Shown here in pieces: positions 50,474-57,412 of a stretch of 61,603 nucleotides of DNA; within the stretch, counting starts at the first letter, position 1; each line of letters opens with the position of its first letter. Under the pieces are notes generated by a model that was not told where the DNA came from, searched no databases, and was given only the letters and a program-made list of their open reading frames with translations. Source of the stretch: a virus. Made by a program: the position numbers and the translations under genes. The DNA is taken from positions 1 through 61,603 of the IMG/VR virus record IMGVR_UViG_3300030090_000470, one strand, 5' to 3'.

Positions 50474-51102
50474 TATGCTTTACCTTTTGGTGGTTTCATA
50501 GCTAATAATTGATGATATGTTTCTGGTAAATACTTTGCACTTATTTTATATTTATCGTTATAGTCGAATATTTTACCTAAAAGATTCATACCTACAGGTG
50601 ATAATACTTTATTAAAAACTACATCATTAGAAAAATCTAATTCATCAGTTTGAGTTTTACTCAGTATATCTCTAAAACTACTATATTCGCGTTCTAATTC
50701 TTTTATAGTTAAATTTTTATCACTTTCTGCGTCGTAACTGTCGGTAAATAATCCTGAAGGTGTTTTATCGTATTTAGGTCTTCCGAATAAATTTGTTTCA
50801 TAAATATAATCAGGAGAAAGTTTTTTACGGTTTATATTTTTTAGTTCTGTTAAAAAATCACTAAAAGGGGCGTAATCTTCTTTTCGGTAATCAGCTCTTG
50901 GACTTTTATTATAAATATATTCTGCTTTTTCATATGGAGGTAAGTTTGCTAGATACTTATCATACATATCAGGGGTATAAGTACCCGCTTCTTGTGCAGC
51001 AAGAATATCATGAATAGTCATAGGTTTTTCTGGCTGATACGCATTAAGGGGTGGAATAAGGTTTTCGTTGAAGTTTTTTAATAAATCTACTATGCCAGCC
51101 AT
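50473..51102 (-). CDS. Hypothetical late protein (209 aa)
   Basis: 209 residues, helical and charged, with Pro/Tyr-rich N-terminal turns (NAYQPEKPMTIHDILAAQEAGTY, about 18-40) and a TPSGLFTDSYDAE loop near 115. It shares its last base with the ART-like gene's start. No family recognised. Because it precedes terL it may be a packaging or ejected protein. Confidence 0.6.
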   Translation of the reverse strand: MAGIVDLLKNFNENLIPPLNAYQPEKPMTIHDILAAQEAGTYTPDMYDKYLANLPPYEKAEYIYNKSPRADYRKEDYAPFSDFLTELKNINRKKLSPDYIYETNLFGRPKYDKTPSGLFTDSYDAESDKNLTIKELEREYSSFRDILSKTQTDELDFSNDVVFNKVLSPVGMNLLGKIFDYNDKYKISAKYLPETYHQLLAMKPPKGKA

Positions 51103-51149
51103 GTTAAGTAAAGCAGTTTAAACTATGAGTGAGTTTCTTTGTCGACGAT

Positions 51150-51617
51150 TTATTTTTCGCTATGCGATGCACCAAAATAAAAACTAATCACAGCACTTGC
51201 TAATCCTCCTAAGTAACCAAGAACTAAATTAATCAGTGCTTCACTGTTTTGTTCTGGTGGTTGTAACGTAACTAAAAATATATAACCAAGAAAACCTGCT
51301 ATCATTGCAATACCAATAATACGTGCGGTCCAATCTTTACTAAACTTGGTCCGTGCGTCTTGTTTATCTTTTGTTTCGATATCGAATAAGTTAACATCAA
51401 GTTCTTTCATTTTAACTTCGAAATCTTTTTCTGCTTTTTTAATCTCTAACAACTGTTCGGGGGTTGCGTTTGCTAGGGCTTGTTCAATAGTTTTTTCATC
51501 ATTGTTAACGCCTAAAACTTTAGAGATAACGCCTGTTGCCATACCGCCCAGTGGACCGTTAAGTGCCGTACCAAGTGTGGGTGCGACTGCACTGACTATA
51601 TTCAGTATCTTTTTCAT
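51150..51617 (-). CDS. Holin (GTA 3-TM type)
   Basis: 155 residues: a hydrophobic Gly/Ala N-terminus (about 1-35), a charged coiled coil with KMKELDVNLFDIETKDKQDARTKF (about 69-92), then two membrane segments (about 97-117 ARIIGIAMIAGFLGYIFLVTL and 128-148 LINLVLGYLGGLASAVISFYFGA). This is the pattern of the 'holin of 3TMs, for gene-transfer release' family (PF11351). It should time lysis with the GH24 endolysin. It heads the late operon with a promoter-like sequence just upstream. Confidence 0.82.
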   Translation of the reverse strand: MKKILNIVSAVAPTLGTALNGPLGGMATGVISKVLGVNNDEKTIEQALANATPEQLLEIKKAEKDFEVKMKELDVNLFDIETKDKQDARTKFSKDWTARIIGIAMIAGFLGYIFLVTLQPPEQNSEALINLVLGYLGGLASAVISFYFGASHSEK

Positions 51618-51623
51618 TACAAA

Positions 51624-51651
51624 AGTATAACTGTAAAAAATTTTTTTGCAA
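51624..51651 (-). promoter_or_regulatory. Candidate late-operon promoter before the holin
   Basis: Minus strand: TTGCAA at 51646-51651, 16-bp spacer, TATACT at 51624-51629, directly upstream of the holin start. It differs from the TTTACT early class. It is the only strong promoter-like site at the head of the 36-kb late block, so it may drive it. Confidence 0.5.
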
Positions 51652-51847
51652 AATTTTTTTTACTAGGGACTTATTTGTAAAGTAGATGCAATTAAGAGGC
51701 TGAAACTAAGGAGCGGCGGAGGGTGAGGAGGTAGCGGTAGCGTAAAGGGGGTATAGGGGGGCGTATAAATAGGTTTAAGGGCTACCTAGTAGATAGCCCT
51801 TTAGTTAGAATATACCCCGCCTAAGCGGGGCGTTAAGTAAGCTTAGC
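51652..51847. promoter_or_regulatory. GC-rich, purine-biased spacer between early and late regions
   Basis: A non-coding stretch whose plus strand is rich in G and A (GGGGGTATAGGGGGGCG around 51746-51762). This is unlike the rest of the AT-rich genome. It may include a packaging or origin signal; nothing decisive is visible. The hairpins at its right end are listed separately. Confidence 0.35.
51777..51830 (-). terminator. Tandem hairpins after the 127-aa early gene
   Basis: AAGGGCTA (51777-51784) with TAGCCCTT (51794-51801), and CCCCGC (51815-51820) with GCGGGG (51825-51830, loop CTAA). Each is a perfect stem. No clear U-run follows on the minus strand, so termination strength is uncertain. 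They separate early transcripts from the holin promoter. Confidence 0.5.
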
Positions 51848-52231
51848 TTAGCTTATATTAAATATATCTAGTTCATCACTAGTATATTTTTTATAGCCTT
51901 TGCTAAACACATTAAGGTAATGAGCAATAACAACGCTAGCGTCTTGCTTATATACATCAGTAGCTACATACAAATCAAACCATACTTTATTTAGGTCAGA
52001 CATTGTGCATGAGCCTTGTGTGTTGCTAATAGTATCAATATGATGTAGCAAGTTCTTAACCTGATTAGGCATAGCTAGGTAAACCTTATCAGCTTTAGAC
52101 TCATTAACAGAAATCACTTGGTTATCAGCTAAGTTTTTTCTATTAGTAGCTTTACTATATTTAGATACATATACATTCTGTTTCTTGGGTGTATTGCCCT
52201 CAGCTTTTTTAGCGTTTATTTTGTCGTTCAT
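51848..52231 (-). CDS. Early hypothetical protein (127 aa)
   Basis: 127 residues, basic N-terminus (KINAKKAEGNTPKK) and a helical body with LAMPNQVKNLLHHIDTIS (about 52-69) and a WFDLYVATDVYKQ segment. No family recognised. It has its own promoter with a perfect TTGACA box. Terminated by tandem hairpins. Function unknown. Confidence 0.65.
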   Translation of the reverse strand: MNDKINAKKAEGNTPKKQNVYVSKYSKATNRKNLADNQVISVNESKADKVYLAMPNQVKNLLHHIDTISNTQGSCTMSDLNKVWFDLYVATDVYKQDASVVIAHYLNVFSKGYKKYTSDELDIFNIS

Positions 52232-52238
52232 ATTGTGT

Positions 52239-52266
52239 ATATTACAGCTTTATATATAAATGTCAA
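52239..52266 (-). promoter_or_regulatory. Promoter with consensus -35 for the 127-aa gene
   Basis: Minus strand: TTGACA (52261-52266), 16-bp spacer, TAATAT (52239-52244), close to the ATG at 52231. It lacks the GCTTTACTTT block of the other early promoters. Confidence 0.6.
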
Positions 52267-52300
52267 TAGGTTAGACAAAAAAACATATACTTTTTTTCGT

Positions 52301-52478
52301 TAGGTTATATAACTTATATAAGTTAGTTAAGTTAGTTAAGTTAGCTAATATTTGTGGACGGACGGACGGACGCACGCACGCGAACGAACACACACGGGAG
52401 AAGGATAAAAGGAGGGACAGGGATAGAGTAGAGGTAGACGGATAGAGTAGAGCGATAGAGTAGACTAAAGTAGAGCAC
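52301..52478. repeat. Repeat-rich non-coding island (possible origin)
   Basis: Contains three runs of direct repeats: AAGTTAGTT-type units (52301-52350), GGAC/GCAC tetranucleotides (52357-52385), and three copies of GATAGAGTAGAG (52422-52433, 52441-52452, 52454-52464, last one base short). No gene. Iteron-like repeats near a region boundary could be an origin or a protein-binding array. It could equally be slippage-prone filler. Confidence 0.6.
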
Positions 52479-52504
52479 AAAAAAGGCGACCGAAGTCGCC
52501 TTTT
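52479..52504 (-). terminator. Strong UUCG terminator after the 98-aa gene
   Basis: Minus strand: AAAAGGCGAC-TTCG-GTCGCCTTTTTTG, a 10-bp stem with UUCG tetraloop and a U-run, 18 bases downstream of the 98-aa early gene. Same loop as the capsid terminator at 41625-41655. Confidence 0.92.
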
Positions 52505-52521
52505 GGAACCAGTCAGTAAGT

Positions 52522-52818
52522 CTAGCTTACTGTTACCAATCCTTCGTCGATGAGTCTGTTTCTGTAGTGATTCCAGATATCCATCGGTGTTTGAACTGTT
52601 ACCAATCCAACTTTTTCGAGAGCAGAATCAGTCGAGCCGTCAGTTCCGACTAACTCACCAACTGTAAGACTGTAGTCTTTCGCAGTTAGTAAAGCTTCGA
52701 TAATTTTCCCCGCTTGGGCAGGAAATTTACCCTTAGGCGTCGCTACTAATGTAACAATCGCGTTTAAGTTAGCAGTCCCTTTTTGGTTAGCTGCTTTAAA
52801 GTTTTTATCTATTGTCAT
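52522..52818 (-). CDS. Early small protein, paralogue of the 61200 gene (98 aa)
   Basis: 98 residues. A Gly/Lys stretch, then KIIEALLTAKDYSLTVGELVG (38-58) and VQTPMDIWNHYRNRLIDEGLV (74-94), a winged-helix-like end. The C-terminal block matches the 123-aa protein at 60829-61200 (RIFRFYKDRLVSEGFL). Probably a DNA-binding early protein. The promoter with perfect TATAAT and the strong terminator flanking it suggest high expression as a single gene. Confidence 0.7.
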   Translation of the reverse strand: MTIDKNFKAANQKGTANLNAIVTLVATPKGKFPAQAGKIIEALLTAKDYSLTVGELVGTDGSTDSALEKVGLVTVQTPMDIWNHYRNRLIDEGLVTVS

Positions 52819-52865
52819 AATATTCTCCTTTCTAATAGTGGGAACTACCCCGTTAATATAGGTAT

Positions 52866-52894
52866 ATTATATGGCAGATTGGTACCAAAGTAAA
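52866..52894 (-). promoter_or_regulatory. Early-type promoter, near-consensus
   Basis: Minus strand: TTTACT (52889-52894), 17 bp, TATAAT (52866-52871). The -35 is in the CTTTACTTTGG block. Drives the 98-aa early gene. Confidence 0.75.
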
Positions 52895-52937
52895 GGAGTA
52901 AAAAGAACGGAAGAAAGTCGGTCTATCGCTCCGTCGG

Positions 52938-53465
52938 TCAGTGGTTCTTGGTGAAGTCGCCTTCGATTATGTTATCAGTCTTTTTTGCAATCAATTCTTT
53001 GAGTCGAGTGAGTATATCGTCCTTGGTCATTAAATCAATTTTTGCAGTCAATATCTCTCTCCTATCGATGTAGAGTCCGCCAGCTTTGCCTCGATGGACC
53101 TCTGCAGTGATAGCAGCGGATATCTGTCCTTGGTCCTTGGCTTCTTCTCGCAGGTCGTGTAGAGTGGAGAGGTGGTTCTCTAAAGAAACTGCTTCCTTCT
53201 CCGAGGCTTGTATTTCCAAGTCAATGAGGTAGTTTCGTACAACTGGGTTATGATTCAGTAATACGCTGCCTTGTGTTTTAGCACCCTTCCTATCTTTTGT
53301 ATAGCCTGCTTTTATAGCGGCTTCCGTTGCAGTTTGTCCTTTGATATACTCTTTACAAAATAGTTTTTGTTTAGAGTTGAGTGGCTGCCACGTCTTACCA
53401 TTATGGTCTACGAAAGCTTTGCCGTCTTCGGTGGGAACTAAATGAGTATAAGTTAGCTTTTTCAT
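52938..53465 (-). CDS. Terminase small subunit
   Basis: 175 residues from the ATG at 53463-53465, with GAGG eight bases upstream; an earlier ATG lacks this. The N-terminal HTH (PLNSKQKLFCKEYIKG, 29-44, then TATEAAIKAGYT, 46-57) and a helical body match the terminase_2-type small subunits that recognise the packaging site. It sits among early-type genes, not next to terL. The C-terminal helices (LRKEEAKDQGQ, KDDILTRLKELI) suggest ring assembly. Confidence 0.88.
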   Translation of the reverse strand: MKKLTYTHLVPTEDGKAFVDHNGKTWQPLNSKQKLFCKEYIKGQTATEAAIKAGYTKDRKGAKTQGSVLLNHNPVVRNYLIDLEIQASEKEAVSLENHLSTLHDLREEAKDQGQISAAITAEVHRGKAGGLYIDRREILTAKIDLMTKDDILTRLKELIAKKTDNIIEGDFTKNH

Positions 53466-53486
53466 TGTAATACCTCGCTTCAGCAA

Positions 53487-53729
53487 ATGATATTACAAAT
53501 ATATTAAAAAAGATAATTTTCAAATTACTTTTCTCGTGCCCTCTAGTAATCTTACCATAGTTTCTAATAACTAATAGAAAATCTATTAGTTTTGTAGATT
53601 CAAAGAACAGAGTAGCAAAGAGAGTTGTAGACTGATTCTATTAGTATATTAGAGATATTAGTAGTTTTGTAGATTTCTTTCAATAAAATTTTTTATTTTT
53701 AAAAACACTAATACGATAGGTCTAATAAT
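53487..53729. promoter_or_regulatory. AT-rich spacer with CTATTAG elements and a palindrome
   Basis: No gene. A perfect inverted repeat CTAATAGA-AAA-TCTATTAG (53571-53589) and further CTATTAG copies (53638-53644) and TTTTGTAGATT words (53590-53600, 53664-53674). The same CTATTAG/CTAATAG word makes the inverted repeat in the divergent spacer at 13668-13749. Possible operators or origin elements upstream of terS. Confidence 0.5.
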
Positions 53730-53764
53730 AAAAAACCCCCGAGCCGCGGACAACGGCACGAGGG
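53730..53764 (-). terminator. Terminator after the 144-aa gene
   Basis: Minus strand: CCCTCGTGCCG stem with CGGCTCGGGGG, then TTTTTT. A GC-rich stem of about 10 pairs with one mismatch, 17 bases past the stop of the 144-aa gene. Confidence 0.88.
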
Positions 53765-53780
53765 CATTTAGTAGATAGTC

Positions 53781-54215
53781 TTACTTTCTATAATCTATCG
53801 TTAACGGTCTTCTCGTTATACTCTGACAATTGAATGTTACAGCATCGTGAATATATTCGTTCGATATAGTATAAATATAATCTCTATAAACAAACATTTC
53901 TACGTCGATGTCCCAAGTGCATTCATGATACGGGTTACTAATCCCGTCTTCAGTAAGTTCTACTCTGTCAACCGTTAAACATTTTGTTTGTACAGTTTCA
54001 CTCACCTCAGACAGGTCGAAAGTGTGTCCACGTGCCTCGTTATATCCATCGTCATCGCTGAAGTTACATATTTCCGTACGCATCGGACAGCCCGTCTTTT
54101 CCCAACAGTCTTTGTTTGTATGTAAGCCTTCTAACCAATCATAATCGTCATTCAATGATTGAGCTTTTTCGTAAAGCTCGTCAAGAGTTTCTAATTTATT
54201 TTCTTTATCTTTCAT
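53781..54215 (-). CDS. Early acidic hypothetical protein (144 aa)
   Basis: 144 residues, acidic, with several cysteines (CWEKTGCPMRTEICNFSDD, about 38-56) and a C-terminal half of strands (YHECTWDIDVEMFVYRDY, about 103-120). No known family. Its own promoter and a strong terminator make it a single-gene unit in the early region. Confidence 0.65.
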   Translation of the reverse strand: MKDKENKLETLDELYEKAQSLNDDYDWLEGLHTNKDCWEKTGCPMRTEICNFSDDDGYNEARGHTFDLSEVSETVQTKCLTVDRVELTEDGISNPYHECTWDIDVEMFVYRDYIYTISNEYIHDAVTFNCQSITRRPLTIDYRK

Positions 54216-54262
54216 AATTTCTCCTTTCTTAGTTAATCGTAAAAATAATTTTTTACCCCTAT

Positions 54263-54292
54263 ATTATACCTAAGATTTTTAAGAAACGCCAA
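54263..54292 (-). promoter_or_regulatory. Promoter before the 144-aa gene
   Basis: Minus strand: TTGGCG (54287-54292), 18 bp, TATAAT (54263-54268). The -10 is perfect; the -35 is unlike the early block. Confidence 0.55.
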
Positions 54293-54316
54293 CGACTTTT
54301 AGATTACTACAGGCGT

Positions 54317-54342
54317 AAAAAACCCCCGCATAAAGCGAGGGC
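54317..54342 (-). terminator. Terminator after the 103-aa gene
   Basis: Minus strand: GCCCTCGC with GCGGGGGT arms around a TTTAT loop, followed by TTTTTTAC. Lies between the 103-aa gene and the 144-aa gene's promoter. Confidence 0.85.
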
Positions 54343-54349
54343 TTACACT

Positions 54350-54661
54350 TTAAGAGGCTCTACGCTTCTCAGTTTCTTCGACCCATTCAGCGTCGACTTC
54401 AACCATAGAATCAAACTTAGATTCACATTGATTAGCAGTTAAGACCGCAGGGCATTTTTCGAAATGATAGACCGCATGCATACCATCATTAACATTTAAA
54501 CGCATAATAGTAGAGTTACCGACAATAAAGAAATCGCCGACTACAGGAATCCCACCATTCAGCTTATCGGCTAATTCTTTAGGGTAAGCTTTACTAAAAA
54601 TCTTAGCGTCTAGCTTTTCGCTAGGGCTATTTATTCCTTCAAATTCTGGTATATCGTTCAT
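54350..54661 (-). CDS. Early hypothetical protein (103 aa)
   Basis: 103 residues, beta-rich centre (GGIPVVGDFFIVGNSTIMRLNV, about 36-57) and an acidic/basic helical end. No family recognised. It starts with AAGGAG and has a near-consensus promoter. Single-gene unit with its own terminator. Confidence 0.65.
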   Translation of the reverse strand: MNDIPEFEGINSPSEKLDAKIFSKAYPKELADKLNGGIPVVGDFFIVGNSTIMRLNVNDGMHAVYHFEKCPAVLTANQCESKFDSMVEVDAEWVEETEKRRAS

Positions 54662-54690
54662 AATTTTCTCCTTATATTTTTTATACTAAT

Positions 54691-54719
54691 ATTATAGCTA
54701 CCAGCAAAGCGATTATAAA
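54691..54719 (-). promoter_or_regulatory. Near-consensus early promoter
   Basis: Minus strand: TTTATA (54714-54719), 17 bp, TATAAT (54691-54696). The CGTAGCTATAAT end is shared with the promoter at 55426-55454. Confidence 0.72.
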
Positions 54720-54736
54720 GCAGCTAACGAGCCGTC

Positions 54737-55072
54737 TCACATTCCGTTTTCGTCCGCAGACGCTGTAACTCCGAATAACTCATATCCAACAACTTCGTAG
54801 TTTTCGTTGTATTGGTTCACATACCAAAACTTTTCACCTGTTTTGGTATCGACTAGTAATGCGTCGTGGTTTAAACCTTCCCAATTAGCTACTAAATTGC
54901 TTTCGGTTTCTAAACCTGTTTCGTTCATAATGTCGAAAAGTTCACCATATAAATCAAGAATTTTACCTAACCTATCTGTCGTAGTAATGCCCACATACTC
55001 CTTGTATTGATTAGGGTTTCTTTCTTGCTCGTGATGATAACAAAGATATACTTTAAATAATTTATCGCTCAT
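54737..55072 (-). CDS. Early hypothetical protein (111 aa)
   Basis: 111 residues, alpha/beta, with KVYLCYHHEQERNPN (7-21) and GEKFWYVNQYNENYEVVGYELFG (about 78-100). It overlaps the upstream gene by four bases. Unknown function; part of an early two-gene operon. Confidence 0.6.
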   Translation of the reverse strand: MSDKLFKVYLCYHHEQERNPNQYKEYVGITTTDRLGKILDLYGELFDIMNETGLETESNLVANWEGLNHDALLVDTKTGEKFWYVNQYNENYEVVGYELFGVTASADENGM

Positions 55073-55383
55073 ACTTCCTCCGCATTTTGGTTAATTCTAG
55101 TAATTGAAGCACTGAATCCATGTCCGTCTCCAATCTTCAATATATGGTAGAGATAATCTTTCGATTGTATAACTGTAGTACCTATAACGTCGGCTTCAGT
55201 GAAACCCCTGCGTTCTTCGTCAATCACAACTATATAACCGTCAACTAATCCGCCTGGTCCAATAGTATCTACTAAATCGTCAGCCATTACTCCTCCATCT
55301 TCTGATAGAGGTATCATACAGTGCCACTCGTCAACTCGATTCTTATCAAGCTGTTCGTTTATATTATTAAAAATTTCGTTCAT
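55069..55383 (-). CDS. Early hypothetical protein (104 aa)
   Basis: 104 residues from the ATG at 55381-55383, with the standard AGAAAGGAGAAAG site; an upstream reading to 55458 lacks it. Contains SEDGGVMADDLVDTIGPGGLVDGY (about 25-48) and strands VVIDEERR. No family known. First gene of the operon with the 111-aa gene. Confidence 0.65.
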   Translation of the reverse strand: MNEIFNNINEQLDKNRVDEWHCMIPLSEDGGVMADDLVDTIGPGGLVDGYIVVIDEERRGFTEADVIGTTVIQSKDYLYHILKIGDGHGFSASITRINQNAEEV

Positions 55384-55425
55384 ATCTTTCTCCTTTCTAT
55401 CGTAATAATAATTTACTACTTTACT

Positions 55426-55454
55426 ATTATAGCTACGAGTTTTACCAAAGTAAA
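55426..55454 (-). promoter_or_regulatory. Early-type promoter, consensus -10
   Basis: Minus strand: TTTACT (55449-55454), 17 bp, TATAAT (55426-55431). Strong member of the early family. Confidence 0.78.
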
Positions 55455-55505
55455 ACAACCGCCGAAGTTAGCAAAAGCCAAGCCATTAGTAACCAAAGTC
55501 CGTCA

Positions 55506-55679
55506 TCATTTCTCACCTTTTATTATCGGGTATGTAAGTAATACATATATCCCTGTGCCTCCACACATATAGCAATCTTCTTCCTCGCCACCTGTTTCGT
55601 AGAAATGGTCTAGGTCGAATCCTTCCCCACAACACTCGGGGCAGTCGTTATTTTTCGTAGTATGTTCCTGCTTTTCCAT
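55506..55679 (-). CDS. Small DnaJ-like zinc-finger protein (57 aa)
   Basis: 57 residues from the ATG at 55677-55679, overlapping the end of the 106-aa gene. Two CxxCxGxG-type motifs (CPECCGEG 13-20; CYMCGGTG 36-43) form a zinc centre as in DnaJ or in phage small zinc proteins. Ribosome site is weak, but the motif pair makes the coding sequence convincing. Role unknown. Confidence 0.72.
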   Translation of the reverse strand: MEKQEHTTKNNDCPECCGEGFDLDHFYETGGEEEDCYMCGGTGIYVLLTYPIIKGEK

Positions 55680-55968
55680 AAAATCCCATTTTCTCTAATT
55701 GTAGAGCTAAATCGTCTAAACAATGTTTATTACCACTTTTTCCTAATGCTACACTTAAAGGGTCGTCCCAACAATCGTAGGTAGCCATTAACATATTGCG
55801 AGTAGTCTCATCGGGTATAGCTTTGACATAAGCTATAATTTTCTTTTGCCCTGCTACCCATGTTTTTTCACTTCTAGTTCGATACTCGAATTCTATTAAT
55901 TTAAATTCTTTATCTAATAATGAAGGTTTGTAATTACCTTTACCTAATATATGTATATCTAAACTCAT
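55648..55968 (-). CDS. Early hypothetical protein (106 aa)
   Basis: 106 residues, alpha/beta with FKLIEFEYRTRSEKTWVAG (22-40) and a DLALQLEKMGFYGKAG end. No family recognised. It overlaps the 65-aa gene by four bases and the zinc-finger gene by 32. Part of the operon from 56880. Confidence 0.6.
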   Translation of the reverse strand: MSLDIHILGKGNYKPSLLDKEFKLIEFEYRTRSEKTWVAGQKKIIAYVKAIPDETTRNMLMATYDCWDDPLSVALGKSGNKHCLDDLALQLEKMGFYGKAGTYYEK

Positions 55969-56162
55969 TTTACCTCCTCAATTATATAATCGTCAAGTGT
56001 TTCAGGTTCAAATAAAGGGTCTTCTATAAGACTGTTATTATTTTTTATCCAAGCATCTAAATCATCTGTAGTTCCTTGATATACTTTCTCATATCCAGGT
56101 TTATATATACCCCATTTTCTATAATCAAAATAAATTTTATATTTTTTATTTGGTTCACTCAT
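55965..56162 (-). CDS. Small acidic hypothetical protein (65 aa)
   Basis: 65 residues, acidic C-terminus (EPETLDDYIIEEVK), start YKIYFDYRKWGIYKPG (8-23). Four-base coupled overlap with both neighbours. Unknown. Confidence 0.6.
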   Translation of the reverse strand: MSEPNKKYKIYFDYRKWGIYKPGYEKVYQGTTDDLDAWIKNNNSLIEDPLFEPETLDDYIIEEVK

Positions 56163-56326
56163 TTTTTCTCCTTTTTATAAAGTTCGTCAAAAGTTTGTAC
56201 TTCTCTTCTACCGCAAATCTCACATTCGAGCACATTTTGTAATACTCCATCTGCAGTTATTTTATGGCTGTTTCTTATATCACATGGTCCAATACTAATT
56301 CTTCTACCTTTACAATCTTCACTCAT
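56159..56326 (-). CDS. Small zinc-finger-like protein (55 aa)
   Basis: 55 residues from the ATG at 56324-56326 with GGAGTAA upstream. Cys residues at 5, 15, 35 and 38 (ECEICGRR) could bind zinc. It overlaps both neighbours (ATGA). Too short to be in most ORF lists, but coupling and cysteine spacing support it. Confidence 0.65.
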   Translation of the reverse strand: MSEDCKGRRISIGPCDIRNSHKITADGVLQNVLECEICGRREVQTFDELYKKEKK

Positions 56327-56505
56327 AATTTACTCCTATCTATAAATTTATATCTACTTTCTATATTTGGAAACTTCAGAAAAGTCTTAATAAGGTCGTC
56401 TTGAGTAGAGTCGCTAAATTCTACAAAATCGTCTAAAAAGTCTTTATCAGGCTCGATATTATTAGCCCTCAAATTAGCTAAAGTTTCCTCTCGCGTTCTA
56501 CTCAT
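56323..56505 (-). CDS. Small helical protein (60 aa)
   Basis: 60 residues, helical, with IEPDKDFLDDFVEFSDSTQDDL (17-38). Coupled by overlaps. Unknown function. Confidence 0.6.
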   Translation of the reverse strand: MSRTREETLANLRANNIEPDKDFLDDFVEFSDSTQDDLIKTFLKFPNIESRYKFIDRSKL

Positions 56506-56686
56506 TATTGTTTTCTCTTTGTGCTTTCATCCAAGCACTAGCAATATCTACAGCTTCGTGTCTCTTTAGTTTTGGAAATACTTTTCGTAACTCTGCAGGT
56601 GCTCCGTACATATTCACACCACCCATTTCTTGCATAGTATCTAACATTTCAAAGTATGGTTTATATTTATTTTCTTCAGTTTGCAT
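56498..56686 (-). CDS. Small helical protein (62 aa)
   Basis: 62 residues with a MYGAPAELRKVFPKLKRHEAVDIASAWM block (26-53). Such proteins recur in phage early regions, unnamed. Eight-base overlap with the next gene. Confidence 0.6.
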   Translation of the reverse strand: MQTEENKYKPYFEMLDTMQEMGGVNMYGAPAELRKVFPKLKRHEAVDIASAWMKAQRENNNE

Positions 56687-56688
56687 AA

Positions 56689-56880
56689 CTACCTCCCAAT
56701 AGTTTTAGTGTCGTTAATAGTAATATACTGATATGCACCTTTGTTATAAGCGGGTGCAATCTGTTTTTTACGCTGTTCAGCTAGTCGCTGTGCAGCTTCC
56801 TCGCCACACGATGTACAGGTCGAATAACCTAGTTTAGCTCGTGCAGTCGGTATTTTGTCTCGGCATAATGAACATATCAT
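56689..56880 (-). CDS. Small zinc-binding early protein (63 aa)
   Basis: 63 residues with C3-x2-C6 and C22-x2-C25 (CSLCRDKI...CTSCGEE), the four-cysteine finger of DksA/TraR-like or phage anti-sigma-type small proteins. A basic helix follows (EQRKKQIAPA). First gene of a six- to seven-gene early operon, with the standard AGAAAGGAGAAAG site. Confidence 0.7.
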   Translation of the reverse strand: MICSLCRDKIPTARAKLGYSTCTSCGEEAAQRLAEQRKKQIAPAYNKGAYQYITINDTKTIGR

Positions 56881-56912
56881 ATCTTTCTCCTTTCTTTTAT
56901 TACGCTATAAAT

Positions 56913-56941
56913 AGTATAGCTACGAGTAAAGCCAAAGTAAA
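56913..56941 (-). promoter_or_regulatory. Early-type promoter
   Basis: Minus strand: TTTACT (56936-56941), 17 bp, TATACT (56913-56918). Drives the operon 56880-55506. Member of the shared family. Confidence 0.75.
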
Positions 56942-56944
56942 GCA

Positions 56945-57412
56945 CTACCACCATACGTGCATTACCGCACCACGTTTACCAGCAACGCCGAGTAAAGTCG
57001 CTAGGTCTTTAACTTCGCCGAGTGTATATTCAGCCCTATCCTTTATTTGATAAACTATAGTGTCGTCATCAATATCTAAAGGACAGTTTGTATCATTAGG
57101 GTCGCTACCAAACACACCATATTCTTCTCTAACAGTATGTAAAAATTCTTCTAATACTTTAGCCTGTGCTTTTAGCTCATCGTTTGTAACATACGGCGGG
57201 TCATCGTCTGATGATTTATGCCATATACCTCCTCGATGTTGCATAAGGTTATCAACTAAAGGCTCGTATGCTTTACCTCTAAATGAGCCATCGCTACCAC
57301 TTCCGCTGAACATACCTCCGCAAAGGTTGATATCTTTTAGGCGTTCATCATCTTTATGAGTAAACGCTTTATCTTGGTCGTTACCATGTACTATATAACA
57401 ATCTAATCCCAT
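56945..57412 (-). CDS. Early hypothetical protein (155 aa)
   Basis: 155 residues from the ATG at 57410-57412, GGAG site upstream, TAATG overlap with the tiny membrane peptide. A Gly/Ser-rich loop (GGMFSGSGSDGSF, 28-40) and an acidic helical centre; ends GKRGAVMHVWW. I recall this type in marine phages without a function. Confidence 0.6.
   Translation of the reverse strand: MGLDCYIVHGNDQDKAFTHKDDERLKDINLCGGMFSGSGSDGSFRGKAYEPLVDNLMQHRGGIWHKSSDDDPPYVTNDELKAQAKVLEEFLHTVREEYGVFGSDPNDTNCPLDIDDDTIVYQIKDRAEYTLGEVKDLATLLGVAGKRGAVMHVWW

Noticed and set aside
52271-52480. Minus-strand frame through the repeat island
   Set aside because: Low-complexity translation of microsatellites, no ribosome site, lies after a terminator.
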